Below are positions 50,793-58,599 of a stretch of DNA of 64,000 bases, in pieces. Each line of letters begins with the position of its first letter. The first letter of the stretch is position 1. The stretch lies in contig NZ_LPNR01000089.1 of NCBI RefSeq assembly GCF_019266065.1, forward strand, positions 1 to 64,000, in the 5' to 3' direction. This stretch comes from Nocardia sp. MH4 (GTDB lineage: Bacteria; Actinomycetota; Actinomycetes; Mycobacteriales; Mycobacteriaceae). The notes under the pieces are model-generated. The model searched no databases. It was not told where the DNA came from and saw only the letters and a program-made list of their open reading frames with translations. The position numbers were made by a program, and so were the translations under genes.

Positions 50793-51811
50793 TTCCGGTG
50801 TCCTTTCAATGCGCGCAGGCCGGCGGCCATGAACTCCGGGGTGGCCTCCGCGGCACGCTCCGCGGCGGCTCCCGCGCCGGAGCCACGCAGCGCCCGGTGG
50901 GTGATGCCCTCCCCGATCACGCCGAGTTTGAAGTTGGCCAGCGCGAGGTAGAAGCCCCAGTCGCCGAGGTCACGGCCGGAGGCGTCGGCGTAGGACTGAG
51001 CGAGGGCGTCGGCGCTGGGCATGCGGTCGCTGGTCCATGCGGCCGACGAGCCGAGCACCAGGTCGAAGATCGGCGACCGGTACACGCACATCAGCGCGAC
51101 ATCGGTGAGCGGATCACCGAGGGTCGACATCTCCCAGTCGACCACGGCACGCACCCGGCTCGGATCGGCGGCGTCGAGGATGGTGTTGTCGATGCGGAAG
51201 TCGCCGTGCACGATCGAGGACGCCGACGTGCTCGGCACCGCCTCGGACAGGGCCGCGTGCAGCACCGCGACATCGGCGAGCTCCCGGGTCTTCACCCGAT
51301 CCCATTGCGACGCCCACAGATTCACCTGCCGTTCGACGAAACCGGCCGGGCGGCCGAATGTGCCGAGCCCCACCGCCTCCGGGTCGACGGCGTGCAGCCG
51401 GGCCAGCACGTCGACCAGCTCGGTCGCGCTCGCGGCGACCTGGTCGTCGGTGAGTGCGGCGAGGTCGTCCTGGTCGCGGATCACCCGCCCGTCGACGTAC
51501 TCGACCACGGTCATCGGCGCGCCGAGGGCGGATCCCCGCTCGTCGAAGGCGACCGTGCGCGCGACCGGCACCGCCGAGCCCTGCAACGCGGCGGTGACGG
51601 TGAACTCACGCGCCATGTCGTGCGCGGACGGGGTGAGCCCGGCGACGGGTGGGCGCCGCACCACCCAGGTGGACGCGTCGTCGGCGGCCTTGAACGTCAG
51701 ATTGGAGCGACCGCCGCTGATCAGTTCCACGCGCAGTTCGCCGCGCACCTCGACGCCGCCGGCCCGCAAGAACCGCTCCAGCGCGGCGACATCCATTCCG
51801 GGAAGGCTCAT
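50789..51811 (-). CDS. APH-family phosphotransferase, LvaA/ACAD10-11-kinase-like
   Basis: 340 residues. Aminoglycoside-phosphotransferase fold with catalytic loop H202-GDFRID-N209 and metal-binding D225-WE. The segment SNLTFKAADDASTWVVRRPP and EYVDGRV are typical of the acyl-CoA-linked branch, which in animals is fused to ACAD10/11. These kinases phosphorylate the 4-hydroxyl of 4-hydroxyacyl-CoA. Both ends overlap neighbours by ATGA, so it is made together with the dehydrogenase and SDR. Confidence 0.9.
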   Translation of the reverse strand: MSLPGMDVAALERFLRAGGVEVRGELRVELISGGRSNLTFKAADDASTWVVRRPPVAGLTPSAHDMAREFTVTAALQGSAVPVARTVAFDERGSALGAPMTVVEYVDGRVIRDQDDLAALTDDQVAASATELVDVLARLHAVDPEAVGLGTFGRPAGFVERQVNLWASQWDRVKTRELADVAVLHAALSEAVPSTSASSIVHGDFRIDNTILDAADPSRVRAVVDWEMSTLGDPLTDVALMCVYRSPIFDLVLGSSAAWTSDRMPSADALAQSYADASGRDLGDWGFYLALANFKLGVIGEGITHRALRGSGAGAAAERAAEATPEFMAAGLRALKGHRK

Positions 51812-53016
51812 TCGGCGGCCCGATGCGCTCGTTCGGCCGCGCGCACCGCGCGCTTGGCGATGGCCCACCGGTGGACCTCGGAGGGACCGTCGTAGATCCG
51901 GAACGGCCGGACCTCGCGCGACAGGCGCGCCAGCGGCAGGTCCGCCGCGACGCCGAGGCCGCCGCACATCTGCATGCTGCGGTCGATGATCCGGAAGATC
52001 GCCTCGGCGGCGTAGGTCTTCGCGATGGAGGTCGCGTCGGCCGCGGACTCGCCGCGATCGAGTTCCCAGCAGGCACGGGTCAGCAGCGCGCGGGTGGCCG
52101 CGATGTCGATCTCGTTGTCGGCGATCATCTGCTGGATCATGCCGAGATCGCCCAGGCGCGAACCGAATCCGCGCCGCTGCGCCACCCGGTCCACCGCCAC
52201 GTCGTGGCCGCGGCGCGCGGCGCCGAGCCAGCGCATCACATGGGTCATCCGGGCGGGGCCGAGCCGCACCTGGGCGTACTCGAAGCCGCGGTCGACCGCA
52301 CCGAGCACCGCCGCATCGGGGACGAGCAGATCCTCGAAGAACACCTCGCAGTGGCCGCCGAGCATCGACCGGTCCAGGGTGTCGATATGCCTGCCGACCC
52401 GGATGCCGGGGGTGTCGGCGGGGGCGAGGAACATCGTCGCGCCGCCGCGATCGCCGGGTTCGCCCGAGGTGCGGGCCATGATGATGAACAAGCCCGCGCC
52501 GTCGGCACCGGTGATGAACCACTTGTGGCCGTTGATGCGCCAGCCGCCCTCGGCACGCACCGCCCGGGTGGCCAGGGCGGCGGGGTCCGAGCCGGCGCCG
52601 GGCGCCGGCTCGGTCATCGCGAAGGCCGAACGGATGTCGCCGCGCGCGAGCGGCGCCAGGAACCGCTGCTTCTGTTCCGGATCGGCGATGTGGGCGAGCA
52701 TGTGCACATTGCCCTCGTCCGGGGCGGCGATGTTCAGCGCCGTCGGCCCGAACAGGGAGTACCCGGCTTCCTCGAAGATGGGGGCGCGATCCGACATCCC
52801 CAGGCCGTGCCCGCCGAATTCGATCGGCGCGTGCGGGGCGAACACGCCGGCCTCGCGCGCCTCGCGCTGCAACTCCACGCGCAGGGCATCGCCGCCCGCG
52901 GCGGTGATGTCGCCGTCATGGGTGTCGTCGAGCGGAAGCACCCGGTCACGAATGAAGGCGCGGGTGCGCTCGGCCAGCCGCTGTACCTCGGGCGGATGGG
53001 ACAGGTCGATCGCCAC
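51808..53016 (-). CDS. Acyl-CoA dehydrogenase, ACAD10/11-LvaC-like
   Basis: 402 residues from GTG 53016 behind GGAGGAG. It has AFAMTEPAPGAGSDP, NGHKWFITGA, the C-terminal QMCGGLGVAADLPLARLSREVRPFRIYDGPSEVHR and other ACAD10/11-branch features. In that branch the enzyme removes the 4-phosphate from a 4-phosphoacyl-CoA and yields a chain fit for beta-oxidation. Coupled to the kinase gene by four-base overlap. Its promoter carries the palindrome CGAACGTTCG and faces the XRE-TetR gene. Confidence 0.92.
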   Translation of the reverse strand: MAIDLSHPPEVQRLAERTRAFIRDRVLPLDDTHDGDITAAGGDALRVELQREAREAGVFAPHAPIEFGGHGLGMSDRAPIFEEAGYSLFGPTALNIAAPDEGNVHMLAHIADPEQKQRFLAPLARGDIRSAFAMTEPAPGAGSDPAALATRAVRAEGGWRINGHKWFITGADGAGLFIIMARTSGEPGDRGGATMFLAPADTPGIRVGRHIDTLDRSMLGGHCEVFFEDLLVPDAAVLGAVDRGFEYAQVRLGPARMTHVMRWLGAARRGHDVAVDRVAQRRGFGSRLGDLGMIQQMIADNEIDIAATRALLTRACWELDRGESAADATSIAKTYAAEAIFRIIDRSMQMCGGLGVAADLPLARLSREVRPFRIYDGPSEVHRWAIAKRAVRAAERAHRAAE

Positions 53017-53038
53017 GGGCTTCACTCCTCCACACACT

Positions 53039-53058
53039 TGCCGAACGTTCGCTCGGCA
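53039..53058. promoter_or_regulatory. Nested palindrome, candidate operator of the acyl-CoA dehydrogenase operon
   Basis: TGCCGA (53039-53044) and TCGGCA (53053-53058) flank a region containing the perfect palindrome CGAACGTTCG (53042-53051). It ends 23 bases before the GTG start on the other strand, in the promoter zone. Confidence 0.55.
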
Positions 53059-53123
53059 CCGGACACCTACGACAGTGACATGACCCGATAACTGCTGTCA
53101 ATCGACGGATTCTCGAGGGGGCA

Positions 53124-53144
53124 ATGTTCAGCTATTCTGAACAT
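53124..53144. promoter_or_regulatory. Perfect operator-like repeat overlapping the XRE-TetR promoter
   Basis: ATGTTCAG (53124-53131), spacer CTATT, CTGAACAT (53137-53144). TATTCT at 53133-53138 fits a -10 seven bases before ATG 53146, so the repeat covers the likely promoter of a leaderless message. Confidence 0.75.
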
Positions 53145-53145
53145 C

Positions 53146-54003
53146 ATGAACACCTCCGACGGCGGGCTCGGCGCCCGCCTGCGACAGGCGAGGACCGCGG
53201 CCGGCCTGTCGCTGCGGGAGACCGCGCGCCGCATCGAGGTCAGCGCCGCCACGCTGAGCGCCATCGAGACCGGCAAGACCGGCATCTCGGTCCCGCGCCT
53301 GCGGTCGCTGGCCACCGAACTCGACACGACGACCCAGTGGCTGATCGGCGAGGAGTCCGCGCGGGCACCGCAACCGCGGCCGCGCGGCGCCGCCCCCGCG
53401 GCCGACACCGCCCGCGCCTGGCGCCGATTCCCGCCGCTGGACATCGATCCCGTCCTCGCCGCCGCGATCGACTCCTTCGTCGAGACCGGCTACCACGGCG
53501 CCACCATGCGCTCGATCGCCCAGCGCGCGGGGATGAGCGTGCCCGGCGTCTACCACCACTACCGCGACAAGCAGGACCTGCTGGTGCGCGCGCTCGACCT
53601 CACGATGGACGAGCTGCACTGGCGGGTCGACGCGGCGCGTCACGAGGCGAGCACTGGTCGCGACCGGGTGACGCGGGTCGTCGAGGCGCTGGCACTGTTC
53701 CATACCCACCGGCGCGAGCTCGCCTTCATCGGCGCCAGTGAGATGCGCAGCCTCGAACCCGCCAACCGGCGCCGGATCACCGACTCCCGCAACGAGATCC
53801 AGTATCTGCTCGACGCGGATATCGACGCCGCGCTCACCGAGAACCAGCGCAGCACCGAACACGCGCGCGCCGCGGGCCGCGCGATCGCCACCATGTGCAC
53901 GGCCCTGCCGCAGTGGTTCCGCCTCGACGGCCCGGCCACGCCCGAACAGATCGCCACCGACTACGCCGACTTCGCCCTCGGCGTCCTGGGCATCCCCCGC
54001 TGA
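53146..54003 (+). CDS. XRE-TetR fusion regulator
   Basis: 285 residues with two DNA-binding domains. Residues 9-65 are a Cro/CI-type helix-turn-helix (RLRQARTAAGLSLRETARRI, VSAATLSAIETGKTGIS). After a Pro/Ala linker, 90-285 is a complete TetR protein (TMRSIAQRAGMSVPGVYHHY). No ribosome site precedes ATG 53146; a leaderless start is likely. It diverges from the acyl-CoA dehydrogenase operon and probably controls both sides through the 53039 and 53124 palindromes. Terminated by a strong hairpin. Confidence 0.93.
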   Translation: MNTSDGGLGARLRQARTAAGLSLRETARRIEVSAATLSAIETGKTGISVPRLRSLATELDTTTQWLIGEESARAPQPRPRGAAPAADTARAWRRFPPLDIDPVLAAAIDSFVETGYHGATMRSIAQRAGMSVPGVYHHYRDKQDLLVRALDLTMDELHWRVDAARHEASTGRDRVTRVVEALALFHTHRRELAFIGASEMRSLEPANRRRITDSRNEIQYLLDADIDAALTENQRSTEHARAAGRAIATMCTALPQWFRLDGPATPEQIATDYADFALGVLGIPR

Positions 54004-54009
54004 CGGTGC

Positions 54010-54038
54010 GGCCCGCCCCGAAACTCTCGGGGCGGGCC
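54010..54038 (+). terminator. Strong hairpin terminator
   Basis: GGCCCGCCCCGA (54010-54021) and TCGGGGCGGGCC (54027-54038) pair perfectly around AACTC, seven bases after the XRE-TetR stop, followed by a pyrimidine tract. The rest of the gap to 54229 shows no gene. Confidence 0.85.
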
Positions 54039-54229
54039 CTTCCCCATGCACCATGCGGCGCCGCCACGTCGCACGGCAGGGTCCATCGTAGACGGACCGA
54101 CCTCATCTCTCCCGCAACCACACCCGGACTGCCGAGGACAACATGCCGGACCCCGGGTTGTCCGCAGATCTCACTATCGATTTCGCCCCGCACGATGCCG
54201 AGACGGGGATCGGGCCGGGCGAGCCGGCC

Positions 54230-54967
54230 TCAGGACGTGACCGCTTCCGCGCCCAGCGCGGCGAACCAGGCGAGGTAGTCGGCGGTGACGGCGCGCAGGC
54301 GGGCGACGGGCCAGTCGTCGGGATGGAGTTCGGCGGGCAGGACGGGGTCGGTGGTGAGGTGATCCAGCCCGGCGCAAACAGCGGCGAATCTGGCTGTGGG
54401 GTCGGGGGTTTCGATGGCTGCCAGCAGCGCGTGACCGCGGGCGGACCAGTCGGCCAGCGGCCAGAGCCGGGCGGCGAGGTCGGCGGGGTCGGCGACCGGG
54501 CGGGTGCGCAGGCGGAAAACGGTGTCGTCGAGGTCAGCGGGCCAGGCGCGGTCGAGGTTGGCCGGACGCATCCAGACACCCTCGCGCAGTTCGGCCAGCC
54601 GCAGCGAGAGCAGGCGCGCGCGCAGGGCGGCACGGTCGGTGGCGGGGCGGCCGGTGGCGGTGACGACGACCTGTTCCCAGTCGCCGGTCCACGGGAGCGT
54701 CGCCGGTTCGGCGAGTTCGGTGCGGCGGGCGCGCAACGCGGGAGCGAGGGTGTAGGCGCGGTTCTCCCGCATCAGCTCGCCCGCGGCGACCATGCGGGAC
54801 ACGGCGACGCGGACGGTCGCCTCCGGGTAGCCGAGGGTGGTGGTGGCGGCGCAGATCTCGCGTGAGGTCATCGTCGGCGAATCGGCAGCGATGAGAATCC
54901 GGACCAGCGCCGAGCGGGCCGATACCGGGCGGACCTCGGTATCGGGGCCGGTCACAGGGGGTTGCAC
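54230..54967 (-). CDS. PaaX-family transcriptional repressor
   Basis: 245 residues. N-terminal winged helix (ICAATTTLGYPEATVRVAVSRMVAAGEL), then the PaaX middle and C-terminal domains (LREGVWMRPANLDR, LPAELHPDDWPVARLR). The family represses phenylacetate and other catabolic genes and responds to acyl-CoAs. GTG 54967 lacks a ribosome site; TAGACT six bases upstream fits a -10, so it is probably leaderless. Divergent from an SDR gene, with a long spaced repeat across both promoters. Confidence 0.92.
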   Translation of the reverse strand: MQPPVTGPDTEVRPVSARSALVRILIAADSPTMTSREICAATTTLGYPEATVRVAVSRMVAAGELMRENRAYTLAPALRARRTELAEPATLPWTGDWEQVVVTATGRPATDRAALRARLLSLRLAELREGVWMRPANLDRAWPADLDDTVFRLRTRPVADPADLAARLWPLADWSARGHALLAAIETPDPTARFAAVCAGLDHLTTDPVLPAELHPDDWPVARLRAVTADYLAWFAALGAEAVTS

Positions 54968-54977
54968 GGATCGAGTC

Positions 54978-55016
54978 TACATATTTCACTATTGCCACGG
55001 CCATCAGAAATATGTA
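54978..55016. promoter_or_regulatory. Widely spaced inverted repeat across divergent PaaX/SDR promoters
   Basis: TACATATTTC (54978-54987) and GAAATATGTA (55007-55016) are perfect 10-base arms 19 bases apart. One arm abuts the PaaX-gene -10 (TAGACT), the other a -10-like TAACGT (55015-55020) of the SDR gene. Confidence 0.75.
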
Positions 55017-55072
55017 ACGTTGCCGACCATCAGCCGCCTCTCCGGCGTCGCCGACGACAAGGAGCCTCGCCC

Positions 55073-55912
55073 ATGACCGCTACCCACCCGCTCGCCGGGC
55101 GCACGATGATCATGTCCGGTGGCAGCCGTGGCATCGGGCTGGCGATCGCCGTCGCCGCCGCTCGCCAGGGCGCCAATATCGTGCTGCTGGCCAAGACCGA
55201 CGTGCCGGATCCGCGCCTGCCCGGCACCATCCACACCGCGGCCGCCGAGATCGAGGAAGCGGGCGGTCAGGCGCTGGCCGTGGTGGGCGACGTCCGGGAC
55301 GAGGCCTCGGTGGCGAACGCGGTCGACCAGGCGGTGGAGCGTTTCGGCGGCATCGACTACTGCGTCAACAACGCCTCGGCGATCGCGCTGGCCTCCACCG
55401 AGGAACTGCCCATCAAGCGCTTCGATCTCATGCAGCAGATCCAGCTGCGCGGCACCTACCTGCTCTCCCGCGCCTGCCTGCCACACCTGCGCAACAGCGA
55501 GAACGCGCACATCCTGAGCCTGTCGCCGCCGCTGAACATGGCCCCGCACTGGCTCGGCGGACATCCGGCCTACATGGTCGCGAAGTACGGCATGTCGCTG
55601 CTCACGCTCGGCTGGGCGGCCGAGTACGCCGAACACGGCGTCGCGGCGAACTGCCTGTGGCCGCAGACGCTGATCGCGACCGCCGCGGTGCAGAACCTGC
55701 TCGGCGGCGACGAGGCCATCGCCAAGGCCCGCACCCCGGAGATCGTGGCCGACGCCGCCGTCGCCATCCTGGGCCGCGACGCCCGCACCACCACCGGCAA
55801 CACCTACCTCGACGTCGATGTCCTGGCGGCCGAGGGCATCACCGATCTGTCCGGCTACGGCGGCTCGGGCACCCTCGAGTACGACATCTTCGTCGACCCG
55901 CCGCAGGCCTGA
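55073..55912 (+). CDS. Short-chain dehydrogenase, HSDL2-like
   Basis: 279 residues from ATG 55073 behind AAGGAG. SGGSRGIGLAIA binds the cofactor, with the divergent NNASAI and catalytic YMVAK (SLSPP instead of the usual Ser region). KTDVPDPRLPGTIHTAAAEI after the first strand is typical of the HSDL2-like group, linked to fatty-acyl or sterol substrates. No SCP2 domain is fused. Controlled by the PaaX-like neighbour. Confidence 0.9.
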   Translation: MTATHPLAGRTMIMSGGSRGIGLAIAVAAARQGANIVLLAKTDVPDPRLPGTIHTAAAEIEEAGGQALAVVGDVRDEASVANAVDQAVERFGGIDYCVNNASAIALASTEELPIKRFDLMQQIQLRGTYLLSRACLPHLRNSENAHILSLSPPLNMAPHWLGGHPAYMVAKYGMSLLTLGWAAEYAEHGVAANCLWPQTLIATAAVQNLLGGDEAIAKARTPEIVADAAVAILGRDARTTTGNTYLDVDVLAAEGITDLSGYGGSGTLEYDIFVDPPQA

Positions 55913-55926
55913 CCTGGTGCGCTGGA

Positions 55927-57495
55927 TCAGCTCTCCGCCACCGCGGTGATCTGATCCAGCGACACGCCCTTGGTCTCGGGCACCCGGCGGTAGCAGAACA
56001 CCAGCGACACCGCCGAGATCGCCGCGAAGAGGAAGAACATCGTCGAGGCGCCCCACAGCTCGCCCAGCGGCGGGAACACCAGGGAGACCAGGAAATTGCC
56101 CGCCCAGATGAGGAACGTGGTGATACTCATCGCGGTGGCCCGGATCGGGGCGGGGAAGATCTCCGACAGCAGCAACCAGGTGGGCACGCCGACGCCGACC
56201 TGGAACGAGGAGATGTAGACGATCATCAGCGCCAGCAGCAGATAGCCGGTCGCGGTGTCCTGGGTCATCCGCTCGACCAGCGCCATGCCGACCAGCGCGA
56301 CCACCATCACCGACAGGCCGATGAACATCAGCGGCCGCCTGCCGATCCGGTCGATCAGACTCATCCCGATGATCACGCCGATCACCGCGCCGACCCCGAT
56401 CCCGATCGACGAGGTGATGGCCGCGTTGTCGCCCATGCCCGCCTGGGCCAGCGTGGACGGCGCGTAGTAGATGACGGTGTTCACCCCGACGAATTGCTGG
56501 ATCAAGGCCAGCCCGACGCCGGTGACGAACAACGCGCGCACCTTCGGCTTCCGCAATTGATCCCGCAAACTGTCTTTGACAGCGGCATCGGCGGCTTCGG
56601 TTTTCTCGATGTCCTGAATTGTCGGCTCGACATTTTCCGGATAGTAGGACTGCCGCAGGACTTTCCTGGCGTCGTCCTCGCGGCCCTGTTTCAGATACCA
56701 GCGCGGTGAATCCGGCATGAAATACATACCGATGACCAAGGCGGCCGCGGGAATCGCCGCCATCGCCAGCATCAGCCGCCAGTTCCCGGTGGGAGCCAGC
56801 AGCGCGTTGACGATATAGGCCAGCAGCTGACCGCTGGCGATCATCAGGCTGTTCATCGAGACGAGCCTGCCGCGATAGGTCGGCGGCGCGATCTCGGAGA
56901 CATACATCGGCACCACCAGCGACGCGGTGCCGACCGCGACACCGAGGATCAGGCGGGTGACGATCATGACGTTCGCGTCCGGCGCCAGCGCCTGCGCCAG
57001 CGCGCCGACGAAGAACAGCCCCCCGGCCAGCAGCAGGGTCAGCCTGCGACCCCACCGATCGGCCAGCCAGCCGCCGGCGATCGAGCCGATCGCGGCGCCG
57101 ACCAGCAGCGAGCTGGTGACGATGCCGACCTGGGCCTGCGTGAGGCCGAAGTCCGGAGTCAGGTAGACCAGCACACCCGAGATGACGCCGGTGTCGTAGC
57201 CGAACAGCGCGCCACCGAGCGCCGCGATGATGACGACGGTGAGCACGAACTTCTTGATCCTGGCCCGCATGGCCGCCCGTTCGGGCGTCTCGGCGCCGAC
57301 AGGCGGTTCGGTCACCGGTGACACCAGCACCCGCCCGGTGTCGTCCTGGACCGTGCGCGACATCCGGACGGGGGTGTCGGAGTTCGGTTCGATGAGGTGG
57401 TCGGCGGGCCCACGCCCGCCGACCACCGGCGGGGTGAGCACACCTCCCGGCCCCTCGGGTTCCCGCTCGGTGGATCCACGCTGAGAATCGGTCAT
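55927..57495 (-). CDS. Sugar-porter MFS transporter with long N-terminal extension
   Basis: 522 residues, 12 predicted transmembrane helices. Sugar-porter marks: GYDTGVISG after helix 1, DRWGRR in loop 2-3, PESPRWLL-type MPDSPRWYL, DRIGRRPL in the second half, and PETKG at the end. The first 80 residues are a polar, Pro/Gly-rich cytoplasmic extension not seen in XylE or GalP. GGAGGTG precedes ATG 57495. Probably a proton-coupled sugar or polyol importer. Twin TTCCGGAA palindromes lie upstream. Confidence 0.92.
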   Translation of the reverse strand: MTDSQRGSTEREPEGPGGVLTPPVVGGRGPADHLIEPNSDTPVRMSRTVQDDTGRVLVSPVTEPPVGAETPERAAMRARIKKFVLTVVIIAALGGALFGYDTGVISGVLVYLTPDFGLTQAQVGIVTSSLLVGAAIGSIAGGWLADRWGRRLTLLLAGGLFFVGALAQALAPDANVMIVTRLILGVAVGTASLVVPMYVSEIAPPTYRGRLVSMNSLMIASGQLLAYIVNALLAPTGNWRLMLAMAAIPAAALVIGMYFMPDSPRWYLKQGREDDARKVLRQSYYPENVEPTIQDIEKTEAADAAVKDSLRDQLRKPKVRALFVTGVGLALIQQFVGVNTVIYYAPSTLAQAGMGDNAAITSSIGIGVGAVIGVIIGMSLIDRIGRRPLMFIGLSVMVVALVGMALVERMTQDTATGYLLLALMIVYISSFQVGVGVPTWLLLSEIFPAPIRATAMSITTFLIWAGNFLVSLVFPPLGELWGASTMFFLFAAISAVSLVFCYRRVPETKGVSLDQITAVAES

Positions 57496-57554
57496 GTCCA
57501 CACCTCCGCCGAAAGGGTCGGTCGATTCCTGCACCCTAATGGAGCGTCGAACAT

Positions 57555-57581
57555 TTCCGGAAGCTCGAAATGATTCCGGAA
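57555..57581. promoter_or_regulatory. Twin TTCCGGAA palindromes
   Basis: TTCCGGAA occurs at 57555-57562 and 57574-57581, 19 bases apart, about two helical turns, 60-87 bases upstream of the sugar-porter start. Paired sites this close suggest a regulator dimer-of-dimers. Confidence 0.5.
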
Positions 57582-57730
57582 GTATCGGCAGCCCTCGGCG
57601 GAGTTCCGTTTCGGTCGGCCGAATTACCCCGGACAACTGCCTGACGCCGTGACGTGGAATTGTGGCCAGCGCACCGGCGCGTGGCGGTGATGCGGACGGG
57701 CCCGCGTCGAGCCGGGTTCCCCGAAAGGGA

Positions 57731-58015
57731 CTAGTGGCGGTGCAGAGATCGCACGACGCCCGCGCCCCACAGCGCCAGCCACGCCGCGGCCCCCATGTAC
57801 AGGACGTAGGCCAGCACGACGAGCTCGGGGCCGTAGCTTCCCGCCCAGTCCCCCAGACGCAGCAGCGCGACGATGCCGAGGCCGAGCAGGGCGAGACCCA
57901 GGATCAATCCGGGCATCCCCAGCGGGCCGACCGACGCTTCGGTGGGCGCGGTGACCCGACCATCGCGGCCGGTAACTGACAGATTGCTATTCGATTCGAA
58001 GTAGATGCTGCTCAT
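57731..58015 (-). CDS. Small two-helix membrane protein
   Basis: 94 residues from ATG 58015 behind AAGGGGG. A 35-residue polar start is followed by two transmembrane helices (about 36-53 and 62-84) and a short basic end (VVRSLHRH). Not recognised; similar small actinobacterial membrane proteins are of unknown role. It is transcribed away from the regulatory-looking gap at 58016-58599. Confidence 0.7.
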   Translation of the reverse strand: MSSIYFESNSNLSVTGRDGRVTAPTEASVGPLGMPGLILGLALLGLGIVALLRLGDWAGSYGPELVVLAYVLYMGAAAWLALWGAGVVRSLHRH

Positions 58016-58599
58016 CACACTGAGCCCCCTTCCGGGTGGCCGTCCCGACACGGCCGGTTGCTGATCCATCCTGGATCTTTCGAGGCCCGCGACACCGAAG
58101 CGGGCAGGCAGGGCGTTTGTGACGAAAGGTCCGCGTCGACCCTGTCGTTGATCACAAACGGTTAACGTTCAGCAATTACGAGCGTGCCACCATCGGTAGC
58201 CGAATGGCAGTTGATGTGATCTGCATCACATCGAACAGATGTGCGGCACGATGCGATAACGCGCGTTACATATCCGGCAAACACCCCTCGGAACTGGCGA
58301 AACCCGTCCACAACTGGACATTTGCTCAACAGGCCGACACTGCTGTGATTTATCGAACCGTTACGGCCCTGACGTGCGAAAACAGGCCGTGAGCAAACTG
58401 CGACACGGCTGCTACCCGTGCCGAGACCTCGGCCCCGTAGCGGACGGACCGGACACCGACGGCGGTACGCGACGCACCGGAACCGACACGCCCGGAACGG
58501 TTTTCGGGTATCACCGACAGGGACAGCATGCCGACACGCCGTCGTTCTCCTACGATGGGCGGCGGCACACACCGATAACAGCGTGGAAGGTCGTCGACG
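58016..58599. other. 584-base non-coding region rich in palindromes
   Basis: No plausible gene on either strand. Contents: CGTTTGTGA (58114-58122) and TCACAAACG (58152-58160), perfect nine-base arms; a perfect CRP-type box at 58213-58232; ACGGCC (58363-58368) and GGCCGT (58385-58390), a hairpin; and TACGAT near 58551, a possible -10 for the methyltransferase gene at 58600. It is lower in GC than its surroundings. An untranslated RNA is possible but unproven. Confidence 0.5.
58213..58232. promoter_or_regulatory. Perfect CRP-type box
   Basis: GATGTGAT (58213-58220), spacer CTGC, ATCACATC (58225-58232). The core TGTGA-TCTGCA-TCACA matches the mycobacterial CRP (Rv3676) consensus at every defined base. 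Confidence 0.75.
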
